DNA of 64,000 nucleotides from Methylobacillus sp. MM3 (GTDB taxonomy: Bacteria > Pseudomonadota > Gammaproteobacteria > Burkholderiales > Methylophilaceae), in assembly GCF_001645185.1 (NCBI RefSeq), contig NZ_LXTQ01000001.1:248001-312000 (forward strand), given 5' to 3'. Below are positions 44,668-56,697 of this stretch, piece by piece. The notes below the pieces were generated by a model. The model was given only the letters and a program-made list of their open reading frames with translations, made no database searches and had not been told where the DNA came from. Each line of letters starts with the position of its first letter. Within the stretch, counting starts at the first letter, position 1. Position numbers and translations under genes: made by a program.

Positions 44668-45744
44668 ATGGCTGAAGACACCAAGCCGATTATCGTTAAA
44701 AAAATCAAGAAAGGCGGCCACGGCCATCATGGCGGTGCGTGGAAGATCGCTTACGCCGACTTCGTGACCGCGATGATGGCGTTCTTCCTGCTGATGTGGC
44801 TGCTGGGCAGTACTACCAAGGAAGAAAAGCAGGCAATTTCCGATTATTTCCAGAACCCCAGTCCCATCTCGGGCCCGGGTGGCGCCAGCACCAGCATGAT
44901 CAAGATCGGTGGCGGCAAGGATGTGACCTACTCCGAAGGCGATACCAAGCGCGGATCCAATCCCGAAGACAAGGCGGGAAAAACGGAAGAGACAAAACCG
45001 GAAGTCGGACAAATCACGCAAACCGACAAGGAGCGTTTGATCCAGTTGAAGAAAGAGCTGGAAGAGGCGATCGACGCCAGCGAAGCGCTCAAGCCTTTCA
45101 AGGAGCAACTGCTGCTGGAGCTCACCAAGGAAGGGCTGCGCATCCAGATCGTCGACAAGGAAAACCGTCCGATGTTCTCCAGCGGCAGTTCGACTCTACA
45201 GCCCTATGCCGCGCAAATCCTGCGCGAAATCGGCCAGGTTATCAATCATGTACCGAACCGCATCAGCCTTTCCGGCCATACTGACGCCACACCTTACGGC
45301 GGCTCATCGCAGTTCTACAGTAACTGGGAACTCTCGGCCGACCGGGCCAACGCGTCTCGCCGTGCATTGAACAGCGGCGGCATGAGTGAGGAAAAAGTCG
45401 CGCGTGTGGTCGGCCTTTCCTCGGCGGTATTGTTCGACAAGGCGAATCCGCTGAATCCGATCAATCGCCGCATCAGCATCATCGTACTCAACAAGGAAAC
45501 CGAGGACGCTATCCTGCACGACGAAGGAAAGCTCGACCAGACCACAATCGAGGCTCAGAAGCTGTCGGAAGCGGCAAAACCGGAACCTGTTGCACAGACA
45601 CCGGCTGCCGCTCCCGCTGGCGTATCCGATATCCGCCCCAATATTCAGCCGATTCAACCCGGCAATAAACCCGCGCCCTCGTCCTCCGCTACAGCCGCCG
45701 CATCAGCTGCCTCCGCAGCGGCTGAGGCAGCAGCCAGACGCTAA
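44668..45744 (+). CDS. motB: Flagellar motor stator protein MotB
   Basis: 358 residues. After a basic, His-rich N-terminus ([13 protein letters not shown]) the single membrane helix starts with the proton-carrying Asp31 ([18 protein letters not shown]). A plug/linker region follows, then the OmpA-like peptidoglycan-binding domain (about 165-285, [14 protein letters not shown] and NRRISIIVL). The C-terminal 60 residues are Ala/Pro-rich and disordered. It anchors the stator to peptidoglycan. The stop overlaps the convergent rnhB stop by four bases. Confidence 0.96.
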   Translation: MAEDTKPIIVKKIKKGGHGHHGGAWKIAYADFVTAMMAFFLLMWLLGSTTKEEKQAISDYFQNPSPISGPGGASTSMIKIGGGKDVTYSEGDTKRGSNPEDKAGKTEETKPEVGQITQTDKERLIQLKKELEEAIDASEALKPFKEQLLLELTKEGLRIQIVDKENRPMFSSGSSTLQPYAAQILREIGQVINHVPNRISLSGHTDATPYGGSSQFYSNWELSADRANASRRALNSGGMSEEKVARVVGLSSAVLFDKANPLNPINRRISIIVLNKETEDAILHDEGKLDQTTIEAQKLSEAAKPEPVAQTPAAAPAGVSDIRPNIQPIQPGNKPAPSSSATAAASAASAAAEAAARR

Positions 45745-46319
45745 TCCGTCAACAATCGTTTGACCGGCGCGTAACTTTTGCGATGCACCGGCGATACGCC
45801 GTGCAGTTCAAGCAATGCAAGATGTTCGGCAGTGGAATAGCCTTTGTGACGGGAAAATCCGTATTGAGGGTGTTCCAGATCGAGGCGGCACATTTCCGCA
45901 TCCCGCGCCGTCTTGGCAAGTATGGATGCAGCCCCGATGGATAAAACGGTGCTATCGCCATTGACCACCGCAGTTGCCGGATAAGCAATGCTGGGACACT
46001 GCAAACCATCGACCAGCACCTGATGCGGTGCATGGGACAAGCCTTCAACCGCTCGTTTCATTGCCAGCAAGGTGGCTTGCAGGATATTGATCCTGTCGAT
46101 TTCCTCTACCGTGGCAAAGGCAACACACCATGCGATCGCATTCAATTTGATGGCTGCCGCCAGCACATCGCGCTTCTTCTCGGTAAGCGTTTTCGAGTCG
46201 GCGATCCCATCAATGGGCTTCGCCGGATCGAGAATGACCGCTGCCGCGTACACAGGCCCCGCCAGCGGCCCCCTGCCCGCTTCATCCACGCCACAGATAT
46301 GAAGAAGCTGTTGTTTCAT
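45741..46319 (-). CDS. rnhB: Ribonuclease HII
   Basis: 192 residues. Catalytic acids sit in [14 protein letters not shown] (D12, E13) and in the VLVDG segment. Removes single misincorporated ribonucleotides and RNA from RNA-DNA hybrids. Last gene of the envelope cluster: its ATG overlaps the lpxB stop by four bases. dnaE, which often follows in proteobacteria, is absent; motB converges instead. Confidence 0.96.
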   Translation of the reverse strand: MKQQLLHICGVDEAGRGPLAGPVYAAAVILDPAKPIDGIADSKTLTEKKRDVLAAAIKLNAIAWCVAFATVEEIDRINILQATLLAMKRAVEGLSHAPHQVLVDGLQCPSIAYPATAVVNGDSTVLSIGAASILAKTARDAEMCRLDLEHPQYGFSRHKGYSTAEHLALLELHGVSPVHRKSYAPVKRLLTD

Positions 46320-47455
46320 CGGCGCAGCATGCCCAGGATCGCCTGCGCCGCTTTCTCTTCGGTATTCTGGCGCAGGGTATGATGTATTTTCAGGAATTCG
46401 CTATGGATTTCTTCGCGCTTGGCCTTGTCGCTGACGAGCTTAAGCACAACCTCCGTCAGTTTTTCCGGAGTCGCATCGTTTTGCAGCAATTCCGGCACCA
46501 CTGATTTTTCGGCAAGTATGTTGGGCAAGCCGACATACGGCAGATAGTTCATGTGCCGCAATATCTGCCAGCTCAACGGCGACATGCGATAGGTAATCAC
46601 CATGGGGCGCTTCAGCAACGCAGCCTCCAGCGTTGCGGTGCCAGAAGCCACGATCACCGCATCCGCCGCCTCCATCGCCAAGTGAGAATGGCCGAACAAG
46701 ATCGAAATCGGCAAGACATCGGCTTCATGCCTGGAAATGGCTGCCTGGAATTTCCAGCGCGTCTCTTTTGAAACCACGGGAACCAGGAAATGTGCGTTTG
46801 GCATTTGCTTGTGGATGCGCAATGCCGTTCGCACGAAAAGATCGGCCATGTATTCCAGCTCGCTCTGCCTGCTTCCTGGCAGCAAAGCGATTACCAGCCT
46901 ATCCCTGGGCAATTTGAGTTCTTGCTGCGCAGCAGCCTGGTCAGGTTCCAGCGGAAGTACGTCCGCCAGCGGGTGGCCGACATAGGTAACGGGCACACCC
47001 GCTTTTTCGTATAAAGGCACTTCGAATGGGAACAGCGCCAGAATCCGCGATGCCGCGCGTTTGATCTTGCCCATGCGGCCCTTGCGCCAGGCCCAGATAG
47101 AGGGGCTGACGTAATGCACCGTCTGAATACCCAGCATTTTTAATTGGCGTTCCAGCCCAAGATTGAAATCCGGAGCATCGATACCGATGAACAGGTCCGG
47201 CGGATTCTTCTTGAAGTGGGCCAGTAGTTGGCGACGAATACGCAGCAGCCCGACCAGATGCTTCAGCACCTCGAAATAGCCTCGTACTGCCAGCCTTTCC
47301 ATGGGAAACAATGCAACCGCGCCTTCGGCCTGCATCTTCGGTCCGGCTATGCCAACAAACTCGATATCCGGGCGCTGTTTTTTAAGCGCTCGAATCAGGT
47401 GACTGCCGAGCAGATCGCCGGATGCTTCGCCGGCCACGATTCCAATGACTGCCAT
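46316..47455 (-). CDS. lpxB: Lipid-A-disaccharide synthase LpxB
   Basis: 379 residues of the GT19 family. Opens with [21 protein letters not shown], has [26 protein letters not shown] and the donor-site block [14 protein letters not shown]. Condenses UDP-diacylglucosamine with lipid X at the membrane. Six bases after lpxA; coupled to rnhB. Confidence 0.97.
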   Translation of the reverse strand: MAVIGIVAGEASGDLLGSHLIRALKKQRPDIEFVGIAGPKMQAEGAVALFPMERLAVRGYFEVLKHLVGLLRIRRQLLAHFKKNPPDLFIGIDAPDFNLGLERQLKMLGIQTVHYVSPSIWAWRKGRMGKIKRAASRILALFPFEVPLYEKAGVPVTYVGHPLADVLPLEPDQAAAQQELKLPRDRLVIALLPGSRQSELEYMADLFVRTALRIHKQMPNAHFLVPVVSKETRWKFQAAISRHEADVLPISILFGHSHLAMEAADAVIVASGTATLEAALLKRPMVITYRMSPLSWQILRHMNYLPYVGLPNILAEKSVVPELLQNDATPEKLTEVVLKLVSDKAKREEIHSEFLKIHHTLRQNTEEKAAQAILGMLRR

Positions 47456-47461
47456 GAGAGG

Positions 47462-48232
47462 TTAACGGACAATGCCGCGAGTAGAGGTATCGAGAAACTC
47501 CAGCAGGATACCGATTTCAGGGCATTCCTTAAGCTGTTCGGCAAGCTGCGCCTTGGCTTCTTCGAGGGTAAAACCGGACTTGTACAGCGTCTTGTAAGCT
47601 CGCTTGAGCTGCAGCATTGCTTCTGGAGTAAAGCCGCGCCGCTTCAGGCCTTCGGAATTGATGCCGTGCGGCTTGGCATCGTAACCTGCAGCGGTGACAT
47701 AAGGCGGAACATCCTTGAAGATGACCGAGCCCACGGCGGTAATGACATGCGAGCCGATCTTGCAGAACTGATGAATAAGCGTAAAACCGCCCAGGATGGC
47801 GTAATCATGCACAATCACATGGCCAGCCAATGACGAATTGTTCGCGAAAATCGTATTGTTGCCGATCTGGCAGTCGTGAGCGATATGGACATAAGCCATC
47901 ACCCAATTATTGTTGCCGAGGCGTGTCGCCCCGGCATCCTGTATCGTCCCGCGATTGAACGTGCAGTACTCGCGGATGGTGTTGCCGTCGCCGATCTCGA
48001 GCGTCGTCGGCTCGCCTGCGTATTTCTTGTCCTGTGGCTCCTCGCCCAGCGAACAGAAATGAAAAATACGGTTATCGCGCCCGATTGTGGTCGGTCCCTG
48101 AATCACTACGTGGTTACCGATGCGCGTGCCGCTGCCGATGCGCACATCTGCGCCAATGACCGAATAAGCGCCGATTTCCACATCGGGGGCAATCTCGGCC
48201 TTGGGGTCGATAATTGCGGTGGAATGAATCAC
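47462..48232 (-). CDS. lpxA: Acyl-ACP-UDP-N-acetylglucosamine O-acyltransferase LpxA
   Basis: 256 residues from a GTG at 48232 that overlaps the fabZ stop (GTGA), which gives the standard N-terminus (M/V)IHSTAIIDP; a TTG at 48253 would add seven residues inside fabZ. Left-handed beta-helix hexapeptide repeats fill residues about 1-190, with the catalytic His in [14 protein letters not shown], then a helical C-terminal domain. First step of lipid A synthesis. Confidence 0.96.
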   Translation of the reverse strand: MIHSTAIIDPKAEIAPDVEIGAYSVIGADVRIGSGTRIGNHVVIQGPTTIGRDNRIFHFCSLGEEPQDKKYAGEPTTLEIGDGNTIREYCTFNRGTIQDAGATRLGNNNWVMAYVHIAHDCQIGNNTIFANNSSLAGHVIVHDYAILGGFTLIHQFCKIGSHVITAVGSVIFKDVPPYVTAAGYDAKPHGINSEGLKRRGFTPEAMLQLKRAYKTLYKSGFTLEEAKAQLAEQLKECPEIGILLEFLDTSTRGIVR

Positions 48233-48675
48233 TTGATGACCTTTAGCGTGCAAAGCAACTCTGCCTCGGCCACGACTTCATCGTTGACCAGCGCCTGTCC
48301 GGAATATTTCCAGATACCGCGCATGATGCGGTCGATCTTGACCTTGAGGATCAGCTGATCGCCGGGAGAAACAGGCTTCTTGAAGCGCACATTGTCGATG
48401 CCGGCAAAATAATACACCGAGTCGTCGGAAGGCTTGCGGCCCATGGTCTTGAACGACAGCACCGCTGCCGCCTGGGCCATGGCTTCGACGATCAGGACTC
48501 CCGGCATGACGGGATGATAAGGGAAATGCCCCGGGAAAAACGGCTCGTTTATGGTCACGTTCTTGATCGCGACAATTTCTTTTTCCAGCTCAAGCGAAAC
48601 CACACGATCCAGCAGCAGGAACGGGTAACGGTGAGGCAGATGTTCGAGTATCTCGTGGATTTCCATGCTGCTCAT
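48229..48675 (-). CDS. fabZ: 3-hydroxyacyl-ACP dehydratase FabZ
   Basis: 148 residues, hot-dog fold. Catalytic His and Glu are in [22 protein letters not shown] (quoted as separate blocks [12 protein letters not shown] and VEAMAQ). Dehydrates 3-hydroxyacyl-ACPs, competing with LpxA/LpxD for the same substrate pool, which is why it sits between them. The start MSSMEI is chosen because its ATG overlaps the lpxD stop (ATGA). Confidence 0.97.
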   Translation of the reverse strand: MSSMEIHEILEHLPHRYPFLLLDRVVSLELEKEIVAIKNVTINEPFFPGHFPYHPVMPGVLIVEAMAQAAAVLSFKTMGRKPSDDSVYYFAGIDNVRFKKPVSPGDQLILKVKIDRIMRGIWKYSGQALVNDEVVAEAELLCTLKVIK

Positions 48676-49712
48676 TTCTTTTCCTTCTTTAAGGCCTCAA
48701 GTTCATTTTCCATCTGAGCGAGACGCGTCCACATATCGTCCAGATGGCGCAGGTGCGCCGCCGTTTTCAGCCATTTATCGTGCGACTGAAAAGGCATGAG
48801 CGCAGTATAAGTATCCGCCTTGGCAAGCGAACGCGTAATCATGCTGCCGGGCGAAATGGTCACCCCGTCGGCAATTTCAAGATGTCCCAGGATCATTGCC
48901 GCCCCACCGATACGGCAGTGGCGACCAATGCGGGCGCTACCGGCAATGCCCACGCAACCGGCAATCACGCTATGCGCGCCAATGCGGCAATTGTGGCCGA
49001 TCTGGATCAGGTTATCCAGCTTGACACCCTCTTCGATGACGGTGTCATCCAAAGCCCCGCGGTCGATGGCCGTATTGACGCCGATCTCGACATCATCGGC
49101 AATTATCACACGTCCGACCTGGGGGATTTTTACCCATTTTCCGTCCGCCTCGGCATATCCGAAACCATCGGCACCGATGACCACGCCCGAGCTCAATACG
49201 CAGTTTTTCCCCAGTTCGCATCCGGCATAAATGGTCACGTTGGCATGCAGGCAGGAGTTATCCCCTATGTGCACATAATCGCCAATGACCGAGCCGGGGC
49301 CGATCACCACGTTTTCGCCGATGCGCGCATGGCGGCCGACATAACAATGTGCAGCAATCGAAACCGATTCGGGAACGCTTGCCGTAGGGTCGATCACCGC
49401 AGTCGCATGTACGCCACGCTCCGCAGCCATGACCGGGTTAAGCAGGGATGAAACGCGGGCAAAATAGGCGTATGGATTTTCGGTAACGATACGCGGCAAG
49501 GAGGTAGCATCGCGTGCCTCGTTGCCGACGATAATCGCCGATGCCCCGGTTGTAGCAAGCAGGGAGCGATACTTGGAATCGGAAAGAAAGCTGAGATCGC
49601 CCGCTTTTGCACTCGCCAGCGAAGCCATGCGAGAGACGGTTACCTCGCCGTCGCCCAATACCTCTCCACCCAGCTGCGCCGCGATTTCCCGCAGGGAATA
49701 GCTGACACGCAT
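48672..49712 (-). CDS. lpxD: UDP-3-O-acylglucosamine N-acyltransferase LpxD
   Basis: 346 residues. An N-terminal uridine-binding domain (about 1-100, [19 protein letters not shown]) is followed by hexapeptide-repeat beta helix (about 105-290) with the catalytic His in [14 protein letters not shown], and a C-terminal helix ([21 protein letters not shown]). Third acylation step of lipid A. Preceded by skp with an 11-base gap. Confidence 0.97.
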   Translation of the reverse strand: MRVSYSLREIAAQLGGEVLGDGEVTVSRMASLASAKAGDLSFLSDSKYRSLLATTGASAIIVGNEARDATSLPRIVTENPYAYFARVSSLLNPVMAAERGVHATAVIDPTASVPESVSIAAHCYVGRHARIGENVVIGPGSVIGDYVHIGDNSCLHANVTIYAGCELGKNCVLSSGVVIGADGFGYAEADGKWVKIPQVGRVIIADDVEIGVNTAIDRGALDDTVIEEGVKLDNLIQIGHNCRIGAHSVIAGCVGIAGSARIGRHCRIGGAAMILGHLEIADGVTISPGSMITRSLAKADTYTALMPFQSHDKWLKTAAHLRHLDDMWTRLAQMENELEALKKEKK

Positions 49713-49723
49713 GTTAAAAAGAA

Positions 49724-50218
49724 TTACTTCTTGCCGAGCGACTTGAGGACCTTGTCGGTAATATCGACCTTCTTGCTGGCAAACGCGACGCCGCTATAAA
49801 CCACAAGATCGTACCCTTCGGCTTCAGCTACCGAGGTAACCGCCTTGTTGATGCGATCCTGCAATACGGAAAGCTCTTCGTTCTTGCGCAGGTTGATGTC
49901 TTCACGGAGTTCGCGTTGCTTGCGCTGGAATTCGAGCTTGTTGTTCGCAACATCACGCTCCTTGTTACGGCGTTCGGTTTCGGACATGGTGAGACCGTCC
50001 TTGTCCAGAGATGCCTCCTGGTCGCGAATCTGCTTTTGCATGCGCTCAAGCTCCTGCGTGCGCGGACTGAACTCGCGCTCCAGCTTCTTTCCGCTTTCGG
50101 AGGTCTGCGGTGCTTCCTGCAAAATCTTGTCCACTTGCACGTAACCCACTTTCAACTCGGCTGCCGACACTGCAACTGCAGATAGCGACAAACTGGCAAC
50201 CAATAAGAATTTCATCAT
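49724..50218 (-). CDS. skp: Periplasmic chaperone Skp (OmpH)
   Basis: 164 residues from the ATG at 50218, which begins a proper signal peptide ([23 protein letters not shown]); the frame is open to an ATG at 50248 but that adds a charged segment before the signal. AGGAGAAG sits 13 bases upstream, slightly long. The mature protein has [14 protein letters not shown] and the long coiled tentacle region (about 55-125) rich in Lys, Arg, Glu and Gln. Holds outer-membrane proteins for BamA, encoded directly upstream. Confidence 0.92.
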   Translation of the reverse strand: MMKFLLVASLSLSAVAVSAAELKVGYVQVDKILQEAPQTSESGKKLEREFSPRTQELERMQKQIRDQEASLDKDGLTMSETERRNKERDVANNKLEFQRKQRELREDINLRKNEELSVLQDRINKAVTSVAEAEGYDLVVYSGVAFASKKVDITDKVLKSLGKK

Positions 50219-50257
50219 TTTATTCAATTGACTTCTCCTGACTTTCATCCTGTTTCG

Positions 50258-52582
50258 TTAAAACTGCGAGCCCAACTGGAATTGCAGCACTTCTGTCTTG
50301 TCGCCTTCCTGCTCGTTCAATGGCTTGGCCAATACCAGCTTGATCGGACCGAACGGGGAATACCAGCTTACGCCGACGCCGGTGGAGTAGCGAAGACAAT
50401 CGCTTGCGCCATCGCAATTTCCCTCAATATTGGTGCCGCCGCTCTGCCCCCAGACCGAGCCCGCATCGAGAAACGCGCTCAAACGGAACTGCTTGGAGTC
50501 CTTGATAAACGGAACCGGGAAAAACAGCTCCGCATTGGCAACAACCCGCTTGGTACCACCGACGGCGAAATCGTCGCCTGTAGAGGAATCGATGTCGCGC
50601 GGGCCAATTGCACTGGTTTCATAACCGCGCACCGAGTTCACGCCGCCGGCATAAAAACTCTTGAAGAACGGAAAATCCTGGCTGCCATAGCTGGCACCAT
50701 AACCTAATTCGCCATTCAGCATCAGCGTCACATTTTTCGTGACATCCTTGTACCAGGTGTGTTGGTAGTTGATCTTGTAGTACTCCTGGTCCAGCCCTGG
50801 CAATCCGACTTCTCCAGACAGCTTTTGCAGAACGCCTTTATTCGGGAAGAGAATATTATCGCGTGTGTCGTGCGTCCAGCCGGAATCGAGACGAAGTGTA
50901 GTATTGTCGCATCCCGATGTACTGTCGCAATAATCCTTGTAACGATCCGGGCTGTCCGATTCAAGATCGATACTGGTGTAGTCGAGCGTCAGGCCCATGC
51001 TGAACGTATCACGCTCGTTCAACGGAATACCAAAGCGGACACCCGCACCGTAAGATGCCGTGCTGTAGCTACCGACATCCAGCGAACTGGAGTCTACGTC
51101 CTTGCGATAAAGATCAAACCCGCGACTCACACCATCGGGAGTGAAATAAGGGTCGGTATAGGAAAGCGAGTATGTCGTATTCACCTTGCCGGTGTTCACC
51201 TGCGCACTGACCCGATTACCGGTACCGAGGAAGTTGGCCTGGTTCACGGTCACGCCGAACACCACACCTTCGGAACTGGATAAACCCGCACCGAACATCA
51301 CGCTACCGGTGGATTTTTCCGTCACGTCGAGATTGACGTCTACTTGGTCGGCCGTACCGGGAACGGCAGGCGTTTCGATATTCACTTCTTCAAAATAATT
51401 CAGGCGTTCCAGGCGTTGCTTGGAGCGATTGATCTTGTCGGCGGCATACCAGCCGGATTCCAGCTGACGCATTTCGCGGCGCAACACTTCGTCGCGGGTA
51501 CGGGTATTGCCCGTGAGGTTGATGCGACGCACATAGACGCGACGACCCGGATCGACAAAGAAGGTAAAGGCAACCGTATGCTTTTCCTTATCCACTTCGG
51601 GGACGGCATTGACGTTGGCAAATGCGTAACCGTCATTTCCCAGACGATCGCCAATGGCCTTGCTGGATGAAGTCAGCTTCTCGCGATTGAAAATCTCGCC
51701 AGGCTGCAGAGTGATCAACGTCCGCAGCTCGTCCTCAGGCACCAGCATTTCGCCTGCCATCTTGACATCGGTAACGGTGTATTTCTCACCTTCGCTGATG
51801 TTGACCGTAATATAGATATCGCGTTTATCCGGCGTAATGGAGACCTGTGTCGACTCGACATTGAACTCAAGGTAACCCTGGTTCATATAAAAAGAACGCA
51901 AGGCCTCCAGATCGGCCGTCAGGCGCTGCTTGGAGTATTGGTCGTCCTTGGTCCACCAGCTCATCCAATTGGGCGTGGTCAGCGTGAATTGTTCCAGCAG
52001 GTCGCTGTCCTCAAATACCTGATTCCCAACGATGTTGATGGAACGAATCTTGGAAACCGCACCTTCTTCGATATCGAAGCGCACCGCAACGCGGTTTCGT
52101 TCCAGCGGATTCACCACGGCCTTGACTGTCGCGCCGTATTTACCCTGGCTCAGGTATTGGCGTTTAATTTCCTGCTCTGCCTTGTCCAGCATGGAGCGGT
52201 CGAAAATCATGCCCTCCGACAAGCCGATCTGTTTCAGGCCCTCTTTCATCTTGTCGCTGGGAAAAGCCTTGTTGCCGGTGAACTCGATCTGGGCAATGGC
52301 CGGGCGCTCCTGCACTGTCACAACCAGCACACCGCCTTCCTGCTCCAGCCGCACATCCTTAAAGAACCCCGTGCCATACAAAGCCTTGATGGCTTGCGCA
52401 GCACGCTGATCATCTATGGTTTCACCGACTTTCACCGGCAGATAGTTGAATACCGTACCGGCTTCGGTACGCTGGATGCCTTCAACCCGGATATCCTTGA
52501 CTACAAATGGTTCCATTGCGGAAGAGGATGTTGCGTACAACCCGAGAACCAGTAACGGGATATGCCGGAGCTTGAGCTTCAT
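50258..52582 (-). CDS. bamA: Outer-membrane assembly factor BamA
   Basis: 774 residues. Signal peptide to about 22 (TSSSA|MEPF), five POTRA domains (about 22-425; first one FVVKDIRVEGIQRTEAGTV), and a 16-strand barrel ending in LQFQLGSQF. The lid/L6 motif VRGYE (in NSVRGYETSAIGP) is present. Inserts beta-barrel proteins into the outer membrane. Nine bases downstream of rseP. Confidence 0.97.
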   Translation of the reverse strand: MKLKLRHIPLLVLGLYATSSSAMEPFVVKDIRVEGIQRTEAGTVFNYLPVKVGETIDDQRAAQAIKALYGTGFFKDVRLEQEGGVLVVTVQERPAIAQIEFTGNKAFPSDKMKEGLKQIGLSEGMIFDRSMLDKAEQEIKRQYLSQGKYGATVKAVVNPLERNRVAVRFDIEEGAVSKIRSINIVGNQVFEDSDLLEQFTLTTPNWMSWWTKDDQYSKQRLTADLEALRSFYMNQGYLEFNVESTQVSITPDKRDIYITVNISEGEKYTVTDVKMAGEMLVPEDELRTLITLQPGEIFNREKLTSSSKAIGDRLGNDGYAFANVNAVPEVDKEKHTVAFTFFVDPGRRVYVRRINLTGNTRTRDEVLRREMRQLESGWYAADKINRSKQRLERLNYFEEVNIETPAVPGTADQVDVNLDVTEKSTGSVMFGAGLSSSEGVVFGVTVNQANFLGTGNRVSAQVNTGKVNTTYSLSYTDPYFTPDGVSRGFDLYRKDVDSSSLDVGSYSTASYGAGVRFGIPLNERDTFSMGLTLDYTSIDLESDSPDRYKDYCDSTSGCDNTTLRLDSGWTHDTRDNILFPNKGVLQKLSGEVGLPGLDQEYYKINYQHTWYKDVTKNVTLMLNGELGYGASYGSQDFPFFKSFYAGGVNSVRGYETSAIGPRDIDSSTGDDFAVGGTKRVVANAELFFPVPFIKDSKQFRLSAFLDAGSVWGQSGGTNIEGNCDGASDCLRYSTGVGVSWYSPFGPIKLVLAKPLNEQEGDKTEVLQFQLGSQF

Positions 52583-52591
52583 TATTTGGGT

Positions 52592-53947
52592 TCAGCCTGT
52601 GATGAGTCGGTTGATATCGTTATATAAGGCGCATGCCATCAGTAATCCCAGCAGCGCAAATCCTATTTTCTGCCCGATTTCCATGGCACGTTCTGAAACG
52701 GGGCTACCCTTCAGAAATTCGACCATATAATACATTAAATGCCCGCCGTCCAAAACCGGAATGGGAAGCAAATTCAGCACTCCCAGGCTGATGCTGACCA
52801 ACGCCAGAAAGGTCAGAAATGCTTTCCATCCGACCTGGGCACTCTGCCCTGCATAACTCGCAATAGTGACCGGGCCGCTGACACCTTTCCATGAAATCGC
52901 GCCGGTCAGCATATTGCCCAACATCTTGAGGCTGAATATGGAGGTATCCCATGTTTTGCCGATGGCTTGCGACAATGCCGGCAAAGGAGCATAGCGGATT
53001 TCGACCAGCAGTTGGTCGAGCTCGTGCTGCTCCATGCGATAAGCCGCGCCAATACGGCCGATCGTCCTGCCGCCTTCCTTGACCGCATCGGGCGTAACTG
53101 ACAGCATGACTTCCTGGTTGGCACGCTTCGCTTTCAGACTCAACGCACGGCCCGGATTCTCACGCACCATGCTGACAAAGGATTCCCAATCGAAAATTGG
53201 AGCACCATTCACCGAAACAATTTGATCACCAACCTGGAGCCCGCCCCGTTGTGCGGCTCCGTCTTCGATAATCTCCCCCACTCGCGCAGGCATTGCCGGC
53301 TGATATGGCGTCAGCCCCAATTGATCGAGAACGTCGCGCTCGGGATCATCGTGTGCAAGGCCGGAAAGATCGAGACGATGGAGATGGGTTTCGCTGGTGC
53401 CGCTGGTAGCTTCGATTTCAACGCTTGATGATTTCATCGACTGCTGCAGTATCAGCCAACGCACATCCTGCCAGGATCCAACCGGATCGTCGCCGATCTT
53501 GCGCACGACTTCGCCGGGTTTCATGCTCGCATGCGCCGCCGCACTGCCTGCGGGAACATCGCCGACAATCGGTTTCAGCCCCGTTACTCCGCTCATGAAG
53601 AGTATCCAGTACAGCGCAACCGCCAATAGAAGATTCGCCAGCGGCCCGGCCACGACGATAGCCATTCGCCTCCAGACCGGTTGACGATTGAACGCACGCG
53701 GCAGATCCTCTTCTGCCACAGGAGCTTCGCGTTCATCCAGCATGCGCACATAGCCGCCCAGGGGAAACGCAGCCAGAATGAATTCAGTGCCATCCCGCCC
53801 GAACGATCTTTTATAGAGCGCGCGGCCGAACCCGATGGAAAATTGCAGAACCTTGACGCCGCAAAGCCTGGCGACCAGATAATGACCGTACTCATGTATG
53901 GTGATCAGCACACCCAGCGTAAACAGGAATGCAAATAGCGTCAGCAT
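52592..53947 (-). CDS. rseP: Intramembrane site-2 metalloprotease RseP
   Basis: 451 residues. Zinc motif HEYGH at 18-22 in the first membrane helix, two PDZ domains in the periplasm (about 115-190 and 205-285), and a second metal site NLLPIPVLDGGH near the C-terminus. Cleaves anti-sigma-E and signal-peptide remnants. The start shares one base with the dxr stop (TGATG). Confidence 0.97.
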   Translation of the reverse strand: MLTLFAFLFTLGVLITIHEYGHYLVARLCGVKVLQFSIGFGRALYKRSFGRDGTEFILAAFPLGGYVRMLDEREAPVAEEDLPRAFNRQPVWRRMAIVVAGPLANLLLAVALYWILFMSGVTGLKPIVGDVPAGSAAAHASMKPGEVVRKIGDDPVGSWQDVRWLILQQSMKSSSVEIEATSGTSETHLHRLDLSGLAHDDPERDVLDQLGLTPYQPAMPARVGEIIEDGAAQRGGLQVGDQIVSVNGAPIFDWESFVSMVRENPGRALSLKAKRANQEVMLSVTPDAVKEGGRTIGRIGAAYRMEQHELDQLLVEIRYAPLPALSQAIGKTWDTSIFSLKMLGNMLTGAISWKGVSGPVTIASYAGQSAQVGWKAFLTFLALVSISLGVLNLLPIPVLDGGHLMYYMVEFLKGSPVSERAMEIGQKIGFALLGLLMACALYNDINRLITG

Positions 53948-55134
53948 CAGACGCAGGCCTCGATCCAGGACATTGCAACCTGACGCGCCTCTTGATCAAC
54001 GGCAATCAGATCTTCCAGTTGCAGCACCTCGCCCACGGATACCGAACAAAGCGTATCCTCGATCAGACGGGGAATATCCATGAAAGCGATCTTGTCAGCC
54101 AAAAACGCTTGAACGGCGACTTCGTTGGCCGCATTCAGGATAGCCGGTGCCGTATCGCCGCGTTGCAGCGCTTCGAACGCCAGCCGCAAGCAAGGGAATC
54201 GGACAGTATCCGGCGCCTCGAAATCCAACCTGGCGATCTTGAAAAGGTCCAGTGCCCCTACCCCACTGGAAATACGTTCCGGATATCCGAGCGCATAGGC
54301 GATGGGAGTACGCATATCCGGATTGCCAAGCTGGGCGAGCACGGAGCCGTCCATGTATTCCACCATGGAATGAATCACACTTTGCGGATGAATCACCACT
54401 TCGATTTTCGAAGGCGTCGCCGCAAACAGCCAGTGCGCCTCGATGACCTCCAGGCCTTTATTCATCAGTGTGGCCGAGTCGATGGTAATCTTGGGCCCCA
54501 TCACCCAGTTCGGGTGATTCAGTGCCTGCGCCGGAGTGACTTGCGACAGCTCATCCATCGTCGCCTTGCGGAAAGGTCCGCCGGAAGCGGTCAGTAAGAT
54601 CTTGCTGACGCCTGCGGCCTCCAGCCCATCGGGTGCATTCGCGGGCATGACCTGGAAAATCGCGTTGTGCTCGCTGTCGATCGGAAGCAAGGTTGCGCCG
54701 CCGGTTCGCACGGCATCCATGAATAGCCGGCCGGACATCACCAGCGTTTCCTTGTTTGCCAGCAGCACCCTCTTGCCGGCACGCGCTGCGGCAAGCGCCG
54801 GACGCAAGCCGGCTGCCCCGACTATCGCCGCCATCACGGCATCGACTTCGGGCAAGGAGGAAACAAGCTCAAGGGCATCCGGACCGCATAAAACCTCAGT
54901 CGCCAGGCCTTCCCTCCGCAACTGTCCCCGCAGGGTTTCCGCGGCATCGGCATTCAGGACAACCGCATAAACGGGATTGAATTGTCGGCATTGCTCCAAC
55001 AATGGTTCGATACGCGAATTCGCCGTCAGGGCATAAGCGCGAAAACGCTGGGGGTGGCGCGCGATCACATCCAGTGTGTTGACACCAATGGTGCCGGTCG
55101 AGCCGAGAATGGTGATGTTCTGTATCTTGGTCAT
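53947..55134 (-). CDS. dxr: 1-deoxy-D-xylulose 5-phosphate reductoisomerase
   Basis: 395 residues. NADPH site [17 protein letters not shown], metal site in [13 protein letters not shown], and flexible-loop and C-terminal domains at normal spacing. Second step of the MEP isoprenoid pathway, supplying UppS two genes downstream. Its ATG overlaps by four with the cdsA stop. Confidence 0.97.
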   Translation of the reverse strand: MTKIQNITILGSTGTIGVNTLDVIARHPQRFRAYALTANSRIEPLLEQCRQFNPVYAVVLNADAAETLRGQLRREGLATEVLCGPDALELVSSLPEVDAVMAAIVGAAGLRPALAAARAGKRVLLANKETLVMSGRLFMDAVRTGGATLLPIDSEHNAIFQVMPANAPDGLEAAGVSKILLTASGGPFRKATMDELSQVTPAQALNHPNWVMGPKITIDSATLMNKGLEVIEAHWLFAATPSKIEVVIHPQSVIHSMVEYMDGSVLAQLGNPDMRTPIAYALGYPERISSGVGALDLFKIARLDFEAPDTVRFPCLRLAFEALQRGDTAPAILNAANEVAVQAFLADKIAFMDIPRLIEDTLCSVSVGEVLQLEDLIAVDQEARQVAMSWIEACV

Positions 55135-55949
55135 GCCTGGCTCAGTATGGCGTGATAAACGGGAAAATAGAAGAGCGCCAAAGGCAGCGTGGAAGTCAAA
55201 CCGTCAATCCGGTCAAGCACGCCGCCATGGCCCGGCAGCAGGTTTCCGCTATCCTTGAGGCCGGCCTGACGCTTCAGCAAGGATTCGAACAAGTCGCCAA
55301 CGATGCTCAGTATTGTCAGCATCAACAGGCCCGCAACCAGCCAATAACTCAAATCGAAAGCCGCGCTCAATCCCACGCCATAAAGCGCAACGCCCAGCAA
55401 TGCACCCGCCACGCCTTCCCATGTTTTTCCGGGACTAATGGCCGGGGCAAGCTTGCGCCGGCCGAATTTTTTTCCGGCGAAATATGCCGCGGTATCTGCA
55501 ACCCAAACCGTCATCATCACAGCAAGCAGCAATAAAGGACTCACACGCCGCAAGCCATCCAGCGCAATCCAGGTAGGCAGCAACACGAGCAATCCGACAA
55601 CAGCCATGAATATCTGGCTTTTTATCTGATGGCGAACGACCAGCCAGCCAGGCACCATCACCACCCAGAAGAGTGTCAGGATGCCGACCAGCCATAAATC
55701 CAGCTGCCCATCGCCGAGCATGCCGAAATTGGTATATTTCCACAGCAGAAACGCGCCAAGCATGATCGTTATGCCGATAAAAGTACGGGTGGCGGCAGGT
55801 TTCAGGCGAATCAGCACAGCCCATTCCCACGCCCCCATGCAGATGACCGCCAGCATCAGCAGCGACCATTGAAAATCGGACAGATAGAACAAGGCAGCCA
55901 GGAAAAGCACGAACAGCACCAGAGCCGTTCCGATTCGCTGCTTAAGCAT
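55131..55949 (-). CDS. cdsA: Phosphatidate cytidylyltransferase CdsA
   Basis: 272 residues with about eight membrane helices. The family signature lies near the C-terminus ([21 protein letters not shown] and LDRIDGL), and [13 protein letters not shown] is also conserved. Makes CDP-diacylglycerol for all phospholipids. The start lies eight bases inside uppS. Confidence 0.96.
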   Translation of the reverse strand: MLKQRIGTALVLFVLFLAALFYLSDFQWSLLMLAVICMGAWEWAVLIRLKPAATRTFIGITIMLGAFLLWKYTNFGMLGDGQLDLWLVGILTLFWVVMVPGWLVVRHQIKSQIFMAVVGLLVLLPTWIALDGLRRVSPLLLLAVMMTVWVADTAAYFAGKKFGRRKLAPAISPGKTWEGVAGALLGVALYGVGLSAAFDLSYWLVAGLLMLTILSIVGDLFESLLKRQAGLKDSGNLLPGHGGVLDRIDGLTSTLPLALFYFPVYHAILSQA

Positions 55950-56697
55950 TGCTGGCTACCTGTTCGCTGGTGCGACCGAAACGGCGTTCGCGCTGACGAT
56001 AGGATTGCAATGAGTGGCTGAATGCGTGCTCGTCGAAGTCGGGCCAGAGCGTATCCGTGAAATAGAGCTCGGTATACGCCAATTGCCATAACAGGAAATT
56101 GCTGATGCGTTTTTCTCCGCCGGTGCGTATGAACAAATCCGGTTCGGGAGCGTAATGCATGGAAAGGTAATCCGCCAAATCGCTTTCCGAAAAGCCATTC
56201 ACCAGTTCTGGCCTGGCGTGAATCATGCGCTGGACAGCTTGATGAATATCCCAGCGTCCGCCGTAATTGGCGGCAATGGTCAAGGTCAGACGCGTATTGT
56301 GCTGGGTAAGTTTTTCAGCCTCGTGAATTTCCTTGAGCAATTGCGGATCGAAACGTGAGCGATCGCCTATCAACACCAGTCGGATGTGATTCTGGTGCAA
56401 TTTAACGACTTCGCGCTTGAGGGCCTCCATGAAAAGCCCCATCAGGAACTTGACTTCATCGGGCGGCCTGCGCCAATTCTCGCTACTGAAGGCAAACAGG
56501 GTCAGGTATTCAACCCCAAGATTGACGCATTGCTTGACCACATCCCGCACCGTTTCGACACCGCGCTTGTGGCCCATGACGCGAGGGAGAAAGCGTTTCT
56601 TGGCCCAACGCCCGTTACCGTCCATGATGATGGCGATATGGCGCGGTACCTCGGGCGACTCGGGAATATCTTGTGTGGAACTGGCGAAGAGAGCCAA
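55942..56697 (-). CDS. uppS: Undecaprenyl diphosphate synthase UppS
   Basis: 251 residues. Catalytic Asp26 in [13 protein letters not shown], the [20 protein letters not shown] block (substrate Arg/Ser) and [11 protein letters not shown] are all present. The start is TTG at 56697, supported by AAAGGG six bases upstream and the lack of another start before the active site. Makes the lipid carrier for peptidoglycan and O-antigen. Overlaps cdsA by eight bases. Confidence 0.96.
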   Translation of the reverse strand: MALFASSTQDIPESPEVPRHIAIIMDGNGRWAKKRFLPRVMGHKRGVETVRDVVKQCVNLGVEYLTLFAFSSENWRRPPDEVKFLMGLFMEALKREVVKLHQNHIRLVLIGDRSRFDPQLLKEIHEAEKLTQHNTRLTLTIAANYGGRWDIHQAVQRMIHARPELVNGFSESDLADYLSMHYAPEPDLFIRTGGEKRISNFLLWQLAYTELYFTDTLWPDFDEHAFSHSLQSYRQRERRFGRTSEQVASNA